From: Thiomicrorhabdus sp. zzn3
GTDB taxonomy: Bacteria; Pseudomonadota; Gammaproteobacteria; Thiomicrospirales; Thiomicrospiraceae
DNA length: 64,000 nt
Assembly (NCBI RefSeq): GCF_029767755.1
Contig: NZ_JARUQS010000001.1
Span: forward strand, 1,178,001-1,242,000
Direction: 5' to 3'
In this document: positions 1 to 9,200 of the stretch, piece by piece
How the letters are laid out: the number at the start of each line of letters is the position of its first letter
Numbering within the stretch: the stretch's first letter is position 1
Translations under genes and position numbers: made by a program
Notes under the pieces: generated by a model
Databases searched by the model: none
The model's input: only the letters and a program-made list of their open reading frames with translations
What the model was told of the DNA's origin: nothing

Positions 1-114
1 AATCCAATCCGATTGGATATTTTTAGCGCTGTTGGTTACCTTTTCGCAACCACTCATCAGCACCATCACGCCGATCAAACTCAGGCCTAAGCCCATTTTT
101 CTACGACTTAGCAT
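1..114 (-). CDS. N-terminus of a small lipoprotein, cut by the window edge
   Basis: The minus strand opens an ATG at 114 and stays open for 38 codons to the window edge, so the gene is incomplete at its 3' end. The protein starts with two arginines and a lysine, then a hydrophobic stretch ending in a lipobox-like MSGC (Cys23), which predicts a lipidated envelope protein. After the cysteine comes a short segment with QSDWI. That segment recalls small conserved lipoproteins with an SDWxGLxR motif, but the diagnostic part lies outside the window. A purine-rich stretch precedes the ATG. It lies about 50 bases downstream of the next exported protein on the same strand, so the two may be co-transcribed. 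The lipoprotein call is fairly safe; function is unknown. Confidence 0.6.
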   Translation of the reverse strand, partial: MLSRRKMGLGLSLIGVMVLMSGCEKVTNSAKNIQSDWI

Positions 115-164
115 CGTCACTCTTCCCTCTGTTCAAAATCCGTCTGAATCCAGAAAGGCACTTC

Positions 165-473
165 TTAGTCTGGAATGCCAGACTCGTCTGTTTCCGCCTT
201 TTCCGGGTTCTTGAACGCGTGTTTAATCTCTTCCCAGGTGCTGGTGTAGGTATCCTTCTCACCGAGCTTTTTGACCTCTTCCATGCCGTGCTTGCTGCCT
301 TCAACCACATCATCCGAAATGGCTGACGCGGTTTCTTTAGTCGACTCCCACGCTTCAGCGGCATCGGCTTTGACCTCATCCCAAAAACCGGCTTGCGCAG
401 GCACAACATGCGCAGAAAGAGCCAAGGCTAACACTAGTGGCAAAGACGGCATAACCGCACAGATCGCTTTCAT
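165..473 (-). CDS. small exported protein of unknown function
   Basis: This is a 102-residue protein with a typical Sec signal peptide (MKAICAVM, a hydrophobic core, then a cleavage-like region VVPAQAG around residue 28). The mature part is short, charged and probably helical, rich in Glu, Lys, Ala and Trp (FWDEVKADAAEAW, YTSTWEEIKHAF). An ATG exists four codons upstream, but GGAG lies six bases before the ATG at 473, which decides the start. No cysteine or metal motif is visible. It precedes the lipoprotein gene at 114 on the same strand. I do not recognise the family. A periplasmic location is inferred from the signal peptide only. Confidence 0.6.
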   Translation of the reverse strand: MKAICAVMPSLPLVLALALSAHVVPAQAGFWDEVKADAAEAWESTKETASAISDDVVEGSKHGMEEVKKLGEKDTYTSTWEEIKHAFKNPEKAETDESGIPD

Positions 474-683
474 CCAACACTCCAAAATTCGTATTTATAA
501 TTTTAGCTCCGGTTTCAACACCAAATAACGCGCCATAAAGACGGCACTGCAAAGAATTAATAGGGACTTTCTCTACACTTTCAAGCTCATTACGAGCAAC
601 CAAAGCGAACACAGTTTAGCACGCCTTTTGCGCACTTTGTTGGTACTATAGGGCGCAATTAATTTGTATGCCGTATCCTAACT

Positions 684-2030
684 ATGATGACCCCTGCTCA
701 AGCCACACCACCTTCGTCTCTCAAGTTATTGATTATTGGTTACGTCTGGCCCGAGCCGGCTTCTTCTGCCGCCGGCGTGCGCATGACGCAACTGATTCAA
801 CTGTTTCAATCACACGGCTGGCAGATTACCTTTGCCAGTCCGGCCAAGTTGGGCGATCACCGTTTGAACCTGCAACAACTAGGCATCCATGAACAACCCA
901 TCGAGCTTAACAATGCCAGTTTTGATGCGTTTATCGACAACCTGCAGCCGCAAGCCGTGCTATTCGACCGCTTTATGATGGAAGAACAGTTTGGCTGGCG
1001 GGTGGAAAAACAGTGTCCACAGGCACTGAGAATTCTCAATACCGAAGACCTGCACAGCCTGCGGGAGAGTCGTCACCGAGGCTTAAAAGCGCTGCAAAAA
1101 TCCAATAGCGGTATACTTTCCCCTTTATGGGAAAATGCACCGCAAGCACTCTATCAGCGAATGGCCGAGCATGAGCTGACACTGCGTGAAATCGCCGCCA
1201 TACAGCGTAGCGACCTGACGCTCATGATCTCCGAGTTTGAAAGCCGACTCCTAACCGAAGCGTTTCAGGTGCCTGAAGACTTCCTCTTCACCCTGCCTTT
1301 TTTATACTCACTGAATGAAAAACACCCCTTAAAAGAGACGGTTAAGCCCTACTCAGAACGCGAACACTTTATCTTTATCGGCAACTTCCGTCATGCCCCC
1401 AACTGGGACGCGGTATTATGGCTCAAGCAATCGCTGTGGCCACAAATTCATCGTCAATTGCCGCACGCCGAACTGCATGTCTACGGCGCCTATCCGGCCA
1501 AAAAAGTCACCGATCTGCACAACCCCAAACAAGGTTTTTATATCAAAGGTTGGGCACCGCAAGCCAAGCCGGTATTCGAAAACGCCAAACTGCTGCTGGC
1601 GCCTTTACGCTTCGGCGCCGGGATTAAAGGCAAGCTGGCCGAAGCCATGCTGTATGGCACCCCTAGCGTCACAACCCCAATCGGGGCGGAATCCATGATT
1701 GAAGACAACGACCAGTGGCCGGGCGCCATTGCACAAACCGAAGCGGAATTTGTCGCTCAAGCGGTCGAATTTTATCACTCACCAGAAAAGTGGCACCTGG
1801 CTCAGAAACGGGGAGTTGAAATAGCTCAGGAACGCTACCTGAAGGCCGAATTGGGCGAACAGTTGATGCAACGGATAGAAGCGATCAGGCCTCGGCTTAA
1901 TGAACACCGCAAGCAAAACTTCACCGGCCTGCTGCTGCGTCATCACCACCACAAAAGCACCCAATATATGGCACAATGGATTGAAAGCAAAAACCGTTTA
2001 AGAGAGATCACAGCAGCCGATCATGAGTGA
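684..2030 (+). CDS. glycosyltransferase of the GT4 type
   Basis: The protein of about 448 residues has the two-part layout of GT-B glycosyltransferases. The N-terminal Rossmann domain opens with [20 protein letters not shown]. The C-terminal domain begins near residue 230 with [14 protein letters not shown] and carries the nucleotide-sugar binding region [34 protein letters not shown] and then [14 protein letters not shown]. This pattern is typical of the Glyco_trans_1_4 group, which transfers sugars to lipid or protein acceptors in the cytoplasm. Two ATG codons stand side by side at 684 and 687, and neither has a clear ribosome site. The last eight bases overlap the VF530 gene. Donor and acceptor cannot be read from the sequence. 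Confidence 0.85.
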   Translation: MMTPAQATPPSSLKLLIIGYVWPEPASSAAGVRMTQLIQLFQSHGWQITFASPAKLGDHRLNLQQLGIHEQPIELNNASFDAFIDNLQPQAVLFDRFMMEEQFGWRVEKQCPQALRILNTEDLHSLRESRHRGLKALQKSNSGILSPLWENAPQALYQRMAEHELTLREIAAIQRSDLTLMISEFESRLLTEAFQVPEDFLFTLPFLYSLNEKHPLKETVKPYSEREHFIFIGNFRHAPNWDAVLWLKQSLWPQIHRQLPHAELHVYGAYPAKKVTDLHNPKQGFYIKGWAPQAKPVFENAKLLLAPLRFGAGIKGKLAEAMLYGTPSVTTPIGAESMIEDNDQWPGAIAQTEAEFVAQAVEFYHSPEKWHLAQKRGVEIAQERYLKAELGEQLMQRIEAIRPRLNEHRKQNFTGLLLRHHHHKSTQYMAQWIESKNRLREITAADHE

Positions 2031-2322
2031 CCACACCTCTAGCAAGCCGCGGCCACAGCGGAATAACCCGTTGCATGGCATTACCCTAAAAACGATCGTC
2101 ACAGAACTGCACGCCCATTACGGTTGGCAGGGATTGGCTGAAAAAATTCCGGTTCGCTGTTTCCAGAACAATCCCAGCATCAAGTCCGCGCTCACGTTTC
2201 TGCGAAAAACACCTTGGGCCAGAGAAAAAGTGGAAAACCTCTATCTGAAAGCCAGTCGTAACTGGGGACAATACAAACGCCGTCCCGGCTATGCAAAGAG
2301 ATCAGATCAGGAAGAGAAATAA
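2023..2322 (+). CDS. VF530-type (DUF2132) small DNA-binding protein
   Basis: This 99-residue protein has the family signature: [51 protein letters not shown]. These match the VF530/DUF2132 family, small basic helical proteins described as DNA-binding with no established pathway. The basic tail ([16 protein letters not shown]) fits nucleic-acid contact. The start overlaps the end of the glycosyltransferase by eight bases, which suggests translational coupling, although the two functions have no obvious link. A terminator hairpin follows 28 bases after the stop. Family assignment is firm and the cellular role is open. Confidence 0.85.
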   Translation: MSDHTSSKPRPQRNNPLHGITLKTIVTELHAHYGWQGLAEKIPVRCFQNNPSIKSALTFLRKTPWAREKVENLYLKASRNWGQYKRRPGYAKRSDQEEK

Positions 2323-2350
2323 TAAGAAAACGGACAATTCCGCGACAATA

Positions 2351-2378
2351 AAAAAGGCTGAACAAATCAGCCTTTTTA
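2351..2378. terminator. bidirectional terminator between convergent genes
   Basis: A perfect stem AAAAAGGCTGA / TCAGCCTTTTT with a five-base loop lies between the convergent VF530 and cytochrome genes. A run of A before and T after the stem lets it act on both strands. Confidence 0.85.
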
Positions 2379-2402
2379 TCCAAGCTACGCTTGCTAAACG
2401 CG

Positions 2403-2984
2403 CTACAGAGTGGTGATGTATTCGGCGACCGCCTGAATATCGTCTTCGCTCAAACCGCTGACAATCGGCTGCATCATCGCCGTCATCGGTCCAATCTGTT
2501 CACCCGCTTTATAACGTGTCAGCTTGTCTACCAAGGCGTCTTTAGACTGCCCGGCCAGTTTGGGGCCAACCCCGCCTTCGCCTGAACCACCGTGGCAGCC
2601 CACACAAGTCGCGTAGATGCCGGAACCGGACTTAGCCGTAGAAACCGCCGCCGCTGCTTGTTCTTCAACCTGCTGTTGAGCGCCGTCTTCAGCCTGCTGC
2701 TTGATCGCATCCAGCCTTTCATCCACCGCCTCTTTAATCTCTTGTGCATCAGCCGGTTCAGCCACTTGCGGAGCCGGTTCTGCCTGAACAGGCTGTTTGA
2801 CATCCGCCGCACTCGGTTGCGAAGGCGCCGGCGCGCTCACGCCCGCGCCACTTTCGGAGCTGTAGGTTTCAGACTCATCCTTCGAGCACCCTGACAATGC
2901 CAGAACCGAAACCATACCCGCTACCAGCAACGCACGGCCAGTAACTGTTTTTTGGCCAAACAATGATTGTGTTAATTGATTCAT
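2403..2984 (-). CDS. lipid-anchored monohaem cytochrome c (c5/c553-like)
   Basis: The 193-residue protein begins with a signal sequence ending in the lipobox LSGC near residue 33, so it should be lipidated. Residues 35-115 form a low-complexity Pro/Ala/Glu/Gln linker. The C-terminal 75 residues are a class I cytochrome c: haem motif CVGCH, GVGPKLAGQ, and the axial-Met region GPMTAMMQPIVSGLSEDDIQAVAEY. The ATG at 2984 is preferred over the GTG just before it because GGAG lies six bases upstream. The likely role is electron transfer in the periplasm towards a terminal oxidase, with the linker letting the haem domain reach a partner. The partner is not encoded nearby. Confidence 0.88.
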   Translation of the reverse strand: MNQLTQSLFGQKTVTGRALLVAGMVSVLALSGCSKDESETYSSESGAGVSAPAPSQPSAADVKQPVQAEPAPQVAEPADAQEIKEAVDERLDAIKQQAEDGAQQQVEEQAAAAVSTAKSGSGIYATCVGCHGGSGEGGVGPKLAGQSKDALVDKLTRYKAGEQIGPMTAMMQPIVSGLSEDDIQAVAEYITTL

Positions 2985-3100
2985 CACCCTCTCCTTGATT
3001 ATTCCATCGTTTCATTCGTTCGACATTCAACAACCTTTGCGTTCAAAACCAGCTTAAAAAACAATCTTGCGGAGCACAAACGTTGTTTTGCGTAATGCCA

Positions 3101-3204
3101 TTATGCACACATAACCGCGGCAATCGCAACGTTAATCAAAGTGATGCCCATCACAACACTACCCAGTAAGCCGATGACAAAACGGCGTTTTTATCCGCCT
3201 GCAC
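3101..3204 (-). pseudogene. possible tiny membrane-protein gene with a one-base frameshift
   Basis: Ten bases after the stop of the 105-residue membrane protein gene, on the same strand, a GTG opens a frame reading VQADK. Adding one A in the AAAAA tract near 3192 would join it to a 29-codon stretch reading KRRFVIGLLGSVVMGITLI and onwards to a TAA at 3101, a clear basic-plus-hydrophobic transmembrane pattern. The span of 104 bases is one short of 35 codons. It may be a decayed gene, a frameshifted gene or chance. There is no good ribosome site. Confidence 0.2.
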
Positions 3205-3213
3205 CTCGTGGCT

Positions 3214-3531
3214 TTATAAAAACAGGTCGCCAAAGCCCCAGATCAAGGTGCCCGCCACGACGGTGACGTGTGTCAGCCACACTTTTTTGCGATGCCACTT
3301 GGAAGGGGTTAAATCCGGCATATCGTCCTCAGCGTGCACCTTCTCCAACCGTCGATACAGCACATCCAGCTCGCCATGCAATAACGCATACTCGCTCATC
3401 ACCGCAAACAGCACCACCAAGCTGCCAAAGCGGGCAAACCAGATCGGTTCCAGCAACAGGCCGTTAACCAAGCCGATGCCTCCCATTACCCAGGCGGCCA
3501 CCAATAAGACACCACTGCGTTTTTGAATCAT
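3214..3531 (-). CDS. small membrane protein of unknown function
   Basis: The 105-residue protein shows two adjacent hydrophobic segments near the N-terminus (GVLLVAAWVMGGIGLVNGLLL and FGSLVVLFAVMSEYALL), a charged central loop with acidic and basic residues (LYRRLEKVHAEDDMPDLTPSKWHRKK), and a third segment at the C-terminus (VTVVAGTLIWGFGDLFL). An AGGAAA element precedes the ATG at 3531. It stands between the cytochrome gene and hrpB, all on the minus strand but with spacers large enough for separate promoters. I do not recognise the family. An inner-membrane protein with three helices is the most the sequence supports. Confidence 0.65.
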   Translation of the reverse strand: MIQKRSGVLLVAAWVMGGIGLVNGLLLEPIWFARFGSLVVLFAVMSEYALLHGELDVLYRRLEKVHAEDDMPDLTPSKWHRKKVWLTHVTVVAGTLIWGFGDLFL

Positions 3532-3602
3532 GCTTTTTTTCCTAGTACAAACTTTCTATTCGTTTAACCTTCAAACGTTATCCCACCCTCTTAATTAAGA
3601 GT

Positions 3603-6230
3603 TTACCTGGTTCGCGGCCGTGCTTTAATCGATCGGCCCGCTTTTTCCTCCAGCGGCTTTTCCGGCCAGCGGTGTTTGGGGTAGCGGCCGCGCATCTCCT
3701 TGGCGATCTCAAAATAGGAGGTCTGCCAGAAATTGGCGAGATCGGCCGTAACCTGAATCGGCCGACGCGCCGGCGACAGCAACTCAAAGGTCAAAGGCAC
3801 CTGCCCCCACGCCAAGCGCGGGGACGCCAGCTCTCCAAATAACTCTTGAAGCTGCACCGACACCGTCGGATTTTGACCAGTCGCGTAACGAATGGAAACT
3901 TTCTTGTTGGACGGCGTCACATACACTTCCGGCGCTTGCTGTTCCAGTTCCTGCTGTTGTTCATAATCCAGCAAGCTCAACAACGCATTTTTCAGATCGA
4001 CTTTTTGCAAGGCTTTAATGGAGTGAATTCCGTTCATAAAAGGCCCCAGCCAATTGGGCAGATTGGCTTCCAACCAGGCCTGTTCAAAACTCGGCCACTC
4101 CGAATTATGACCCGCCAGCCAGCGCACCCGATTTAACCAGGCCTGTTCGGATTCACGCCACGGCAAGACCTTTAGTTTGCTCTGCCGAATCACCTCCAAC
4201 AAACAGGCCTGCAACGCCGATTCGTCCATCTCCGGCAACGGTTTTTCATCCAGCACCAGCGCACCGTAGCTGCGCTGCTGAACGCCTAAAATCTCATTGC
4301 GCTGCGGCTCATAGCGGTACACCGCTTTCGATTCGATATGCTCGGCAAACAGCGCGTCAATCTGCTCGCGTAGCAAGGGGGCCGCCAGAAAAACCCGCCC
4401 CTCTCGCGCCTGACCGTCTATCTGCGCAATCGCCAGCGCCTCGGTCAGTCCGAGTGCATCGTTTTCCGCCAGCACCGCGCCCTTGCCGTTGGCCATCTGA
4501 TAGCGCGTCGGTGAAGTGTGTTGCCCGCCACGGCGCAACGCGAGCCGATCCGGAAACGCCTGCGCCACCAAACGGCCACTATTGTGCTGCAACCACTCGG
4601 ACGACGGCTCGGCAGTAGACACCGAATCGACGCCCAATTGTTTCTGCCAATTACGGCTGTTTTTCAAAGCCTGTTCCGCCAAAGAGGCAATCAGCGGATA
4701 ATCCGCACAGGCCTGTTTGCGATTCTGGCGATAAGCTTGCAACGCCAGCACCCGGTAGATCAGATCGGCGCCAAAAGGGTCGTCCGCACGCCCGGAACGA
4801 AAAATATCCCGGTCGGAAAGAATCGCCGCCAGATCACACGCCAACCGCTGATTCTGGGGTTCCTCGGCCTGCGCCGACAGCAACATTTTCGCCAAGCGCG
4901 GTTCGCTACCAAAGCGCATCGCCTGCTCACCCAGTTCGCTCAAACGCCCTTTTTCGTCCAGCAGATCGAGCTGCTGCAACAGGCTCTGCGCACGACTGAA
5001 ATGCCTGGCCGGCGGCGGCGTCAACCAGTTCAATTCCTGCGGCTCATGCACGCCCCACTGCGCCAGCTCCAGACACACTCCGCTGAGATCGTTGACTTCA
5101 ATCTCCGGCGCATCAAACGCTTCCAACTGCCCCTGCTGGGGTTTGCTCCACAAGCGGTAACAGACCCCGGCCTGCAAACGCCCGGCACGCCCTCTGCGTT
5201 GCTCGGCCGAAGCGACGGAGACGCGCTGGGTCTGCAAACGAGTCATGCCGCTGTTAACGTCATACAACGCTTTGCGCGTCAAACCGCTGTCGACCACGCA
5301 ATCAATGCCTTCAATGGTCAAACTGGTTTCAGCGATATTGGTGGTCAGAATGATTTTGCGCCGCCCATGCGCATCCGGCAGAATCGCCGCGTCCTGCTGT
5401 TCGGGCTTGAGGCCGCCGTACAGCGGCAGAACCACCACATCAGCAATGGCGTTTGCATTTGAACAGGCCTGCTCAGTTTTAAAACGTTCCAGCAAAGCCT
5501 GCTGTGCTTGCATGATCTCACCCTGGCCGGGCAGAAACACCAGCATGTCTTTTTGCGAATTCTGATAAGCCTTCACGACCGTTTGCATTAGCAACGGCAG
5601 CAATTCGCGGCGAAAAGGTGCATTGGCGGCGACCGGTTGAGTCGCATAATGGGTTTCCACCGGATAGCTGCGCCCTTGCGAGCGCAGCACCGGCGCCTCA
5701 TTGAGAAAACGGCTGACCCGTTCGCTGTCGATGGTCGCCGACATCACTAACAGTTTCAGGTCGTCACGCAGGGCGGACTGAATGTCCACACACAGGCTCA
5801 AGGCGAGATCGGCGTGCAAAGAGCGTTCATGAAATTCATCGAAAATCACCAGCGCTACATCGCTCAATTCCGGATCGGATTGAATACGCCGCGTCAGAAT
5901 CCCTTCGGTGACAATCTCCAACTGCGTCTGCTTGGAAATGACCCGTTCATTGCGCACCTGGTAGCCGATGCGCTCGCCGACCTTTTCATCCAACTGTCTG
6001 GCCAGATAACGCGCGATGGAGCGCACCGCCAAACGCCGCGGTTCGAGCATAATGATTTTTTTGCCGCGGTTTTCGGGCTTCTGAAACCAGTCGGACAACA
6101 GAATCGCCAGTGGCACGGCGGTGGATTTTCCCGCCCCCGGATCGGCCTGCAACACCACATTGAGTTCCGCTTCGAGCGTCTCCATCACCTTAGGAAGCAA
6201 TGGCGTAATCGGTAAATTATTCAACAACAT
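3603..6230 (-). CDS. hrpB: DEAH-box ATP-dependent helicase HrpB
   Basis: The protein of about 875 residues is a DEAH/RHA helicase. It has Walker A (DPGAGKSTAVP), motif II DEFH, motif III SAT, and motif VI near QRRGRAGR, followed by the helicase-associated region and the long HrpB-specific C-terminal domain (EVYVTPSNKKVSIRY, then RYPKHRWPEKP). The first ATG in frame is at 6230; a TTG three codons upstream is less likely. It follows hrpA with a 12-base gap from that ATG, so the two probably form one transcript. The bacterial role is little defined. The family is an RNA-dependent ATPase or helicase in the cytoplasm. Four copies of the CAGGCCTG palindrome encode Gln-Ala-Cys or Gln-Ala-Trp here, plus one encoding Leu-Gln-Ala-Cys. 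Confidence 0.93.
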   Translation of the reverse strand: MLLNNLPITPLLPKVMETLEAELNVVLQADPGAGKSTAVPLAILLSDWFQKPENRGKKIIMLEPRRLAVRSIARYLARQLDEKVGERIGYQVRNERVISKQTQLEIVTEGILTRRIQSDPELSDVALVIFDEFHERSLHADLALSLCVDIQSALRDDLKLLVMSATIDSERVSRFLNEAPVLRSQGRSYPVETHYATQPVAANAPFRRELLPLLMQTVVKAYQNSQKDMLVFLPGQGEIMQAQQALLERFKTEQACSNANAIADVVVLPLYGGLKPEQQDAAILPDAHGRRKIILTTNIAETSLTIEGIDCVVDSGLTRKALYDVNSGMTRLQTQRVSVASAEQRRGRAGRLQAGVCYRLWSKPQQGQLEAFDAPEIEVNDLSGVCLELAQWGVHEPQELNWLTPPPARHFSRAQSLLQQLDLLDEKGRLSELGEQAMRFGSEPRLAKMLLSAQAEEPQNQRLACDLAAILSDRDIFRSGRADDPFGADLIYRVLALQAYRQNRKQACADYPLIASLAEQALKNSRNWQKQLGVDSVSTAEPSSEWLQHNSGRLVAQAFPDRLALRRGGQHTSPTRYQMANGKGAVLAENDALGLTEALAIAQIDGQAREGRVFLAAPLLREQIDALFAEHIESKAVYRYEPQRNEILGVQQRSYGALVLDEKPLPEMDESALQACLLEVIRQSKLKVLPWRESEQAWLNRVRWLAGHNSEWPSFEQAWLEANLPNWLGPFMNGIHSIKALQKVDLKNALLSLLDYEQQQELEQQAPEVYVTPSNKKVSIRYATGQNPTVSVQLQELFGELASPRLAWGQVPLTFELLSPARRPIQVTADLANFWQTSYFEIAKEMRGRYPKHRWPEKPLEEKAGRSIKARPRTR

Positions 6231-6242
6231 AGAAAACAAATC

Positions 6243-9200
6243 TTACAAAGATTTTAGCTGCTTCTGCAGGCGCTGAATGGAGACCGGCTGCAGGGTTTTC
6301 AACGGCTGAGCAAACAACGAGATGCGCAGCTCTTCGATCAACCAGCGAATTTCCAACAGGCCTGGGTGGTGCGCATAGGCGCTGTTTTCTGCGACCGCGC
6401 GATATTGATCCAACAACGGCTGCAGTTGACGGATCGCCACCTGATCCTTACTTGGATCCTGATCGATCTTTTGCAGGCGTTTTTCCAGCGCCTGCAAGTA
6501 GCGCGGCAGTTGCGCCAGCCACGGGTCGGGCGTATTGGCGACAAAGCCCGCGCAAATCAATTCGGAAAGCTGGTCTTTGATGTCGCCGATGGAAGCCAGC
6601 CAGCGTGGATTAACCCGCCCGCTCACCTGCTTGGCAATTTTCTGGTGGGCGGTCAGAATCTCGTTGACCAGTTTGGCGAGCTTCTGCGCGTGATTGACCC
6701 ATTCGGCGCGCAAGGTCTGCAAAGCCTGCTCAAACGCCTGCTGGGTTCGGATGGTCTGCGGTTCTGGGATCAACTGCTTTAAGGCGCGTTCAATCACCTG
6801 GGTTTTCAGGCTTTCACAGGTGCCGTATGGCGAATAGATCAGACACGCTTTTTGCATCGGCAGTTGTTTTTGCAGATACTTCACTTTATCGTGCAGAGTG
6901 CGTTGCAGCAGTGTCCACACCGCCTCGCGATGCTGTTGCTCAGACTGCTGCGGATCGGCCGCCACCGTCAAGTACATGTCGTCACCTTCCAATGCTAAGC
7001 ACGGATAAACCTCCAGCTGGTGATGGCGGTTCTTAATCGTCTGCCTGTCGGCCAAGTCACCAAAATCCCACTCGCTGATCCGTCGTTTTTCAATGCCTTC
7101 GGACGTGCCTGCCCCAGCGTTTTCTTTAGCCTGTTGCAGCTTTTGATCCACCAACTGATCCACCAGATGCTGATACTGTGCTTTCAGCTCATTCAGGTCG
7201 GCGCCTTCCGCAATCTTGCGGCGTTTGTCGTCCAGCAGAATAAAATACGGGCGCAGGTAATCCGGCAGCCCCACACTGCCTGTTGCGCCGCCGAAATCCT
7301 CAGCGGAAATTTTCTGTGCCGCATGGCGGTTTAACGCTTGCACCAACAGCATTTCAAAATCCGCCGAGTGATCCGGACTTTGGCTTTCCATCCACTGCAA
7401 CGCCTGTTCCGCTACCGCCGGCGCCGGCACAAACTGTTTTCTAAGTTGTTTTGGTAATGCTTTGATATAAAAAACAATCTTCTCTTTCAAAAACCCTGGA
7501 GTCAGCCACTCAAACGCGGCAGGCTGCAACAGGTTCAAGGTGTGCAGAGGGACTTTAAACACCACGCCATCACGCTTTTTGCCCGGTTCAAAACGGTAAT
7601 CCACCTTCAGCGGCAACTGGTTTTGCAACTGAATCTGATCGGGAAAATCGTGATTCAGATCGACATCTACCGCCTGCTTCAACAACTGCTCTTCGGTCAG
7701 GTAAAGTGCTTTTTCTTCGCCCGGTTTGAGTTTGTTCAGCCAGGTTTCCAATGCCGGCTGATTATAGATGTGCGCAGGGATACGCTCGTCGTAAAAGCGG
7801 TACAGCACCTCGTCGTCCACCAGATAATCCGGGCGGCGCAGTTTGCTTTCCAGCTTTTCAATCCCGCCGATCAACTGCTGATTGTGACGAAAGAATTTGG
7901 CACGACTGTTCAGCTCTCCCTCCACCAAAGCGTGGCGAATGAAAATCTTGCGCGCCTCTTTCGGATTGATCGGCCCGTAATTGCAACGCCGCTGGTTCAC
8001 AATCGGCAGACCGTAGAGGGTGATCGATTCATAAGCGCCCACCTGCCCGGACTTTTTCTGCCAATGCGGATCGTGGTAACTGCGTTTGATCAGATGCTTG
8101 GCCAACGGCTCCACCCAGCGAATGTCAATCGCCGCATTGGTACGCGCATAGAGCTTGCTGGTTTCTACCAGTTCCGCGGAGAGCATCCACTTCGGTTTCT
8201 GCTTGAACAACACCGAACTCGGGTGAATAAACAATTTGGTATTGCGCGCCCCCAGATAGGACTTCTCGTCGTCGCGCATGGCGACATTGCCGAGCAATCC
8301 GGCCAACAGCGAACGGTGCACATTAATGCTGTGCAGATCGCTCAGACGCTCCTTCACCTCCTTGCCTTTTTTGACCTCTTCAAACAGATGCAGCGGCGGC
8401 ACCTCAATGCCACTGCGTTTCAGGCTCTGTTCCAGCTGCATATAAAGTTCGTGCCACTCCTTCATGCGCATATAGGAGAGAAAGTTGGTCTTGCACAGTT
8501 TGCGCAGCTTGTTTTGCGACAGGTGACGGCGCTGGTGCTCGTAAAAATGCCACAGATTGAGGAAAAACAGAAAATCGGAACGCTCATCCTCAAACGGCTT
8601 ATGCGCCTGACGCGCCGCCTGCATGGTCGATTCATTCATATCGCGCGGATCCTGAATACTCAACACCGCGGCAATCACCAGCACTTCGGCAAGCACATTA
8701 TTGCTCTGTGCCTGCAGAATCATCTTGGCAATGCTTGGATCCACCGGCAGTTTGGCCAGCTGGCGCCCCTCTTCGGTCAAACGACGCTTGTCGTCCAGCG
8801 CGCCCAATTCATGCAACTGGCGGAAACCGTCGTTAATCGACTTGTCAGTCGGCGCCTCAATAAACGGGAAATGCTTAACTTCGCCGAGCTTAAGCTGCGC
8901 CATGGTCAGAATGATTGAGGCCAAGGAGGTACGGTGAATTTCGGGATCGGTAAATTGCGGACGCGCGTTAAAATCCTCTTCCGAGTAGAGGCGAATACAG
9001 ATTCCTTCGGAAACACGCCCGCAGCGCCCTTTACGCTGATTGGCCGAGGCCTGGGATATCTTTTCCACCGGCAGGCGTTGCACCTTGCTGCGCACGCTGT
9101 AACGGCTGATACGCACCAGTCCGGGGTCGATCACATACTTGATGCCCGGCACCGTCAACGAGGTTTCGGCGACGTTGGTACTTAAAATGACGCGGCGTTT

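Noticed and set aside
4518-5462. Open plus-strand frame opposite hrpB (314 codons)
   Set aside because: It covers the conserved helicase motifs on the other strand and has a shadow composition.
7542-8918. Long open frame on the plus strand opposite hrpA (458 codons), also 9210-10250
   Set aside because: It is the complement of hrpA, whose helicase motifs are clear; the antisense protein is Arg/Gln/Leu/Phe-rich with no recognisable domain, as expected from a shadow frame.
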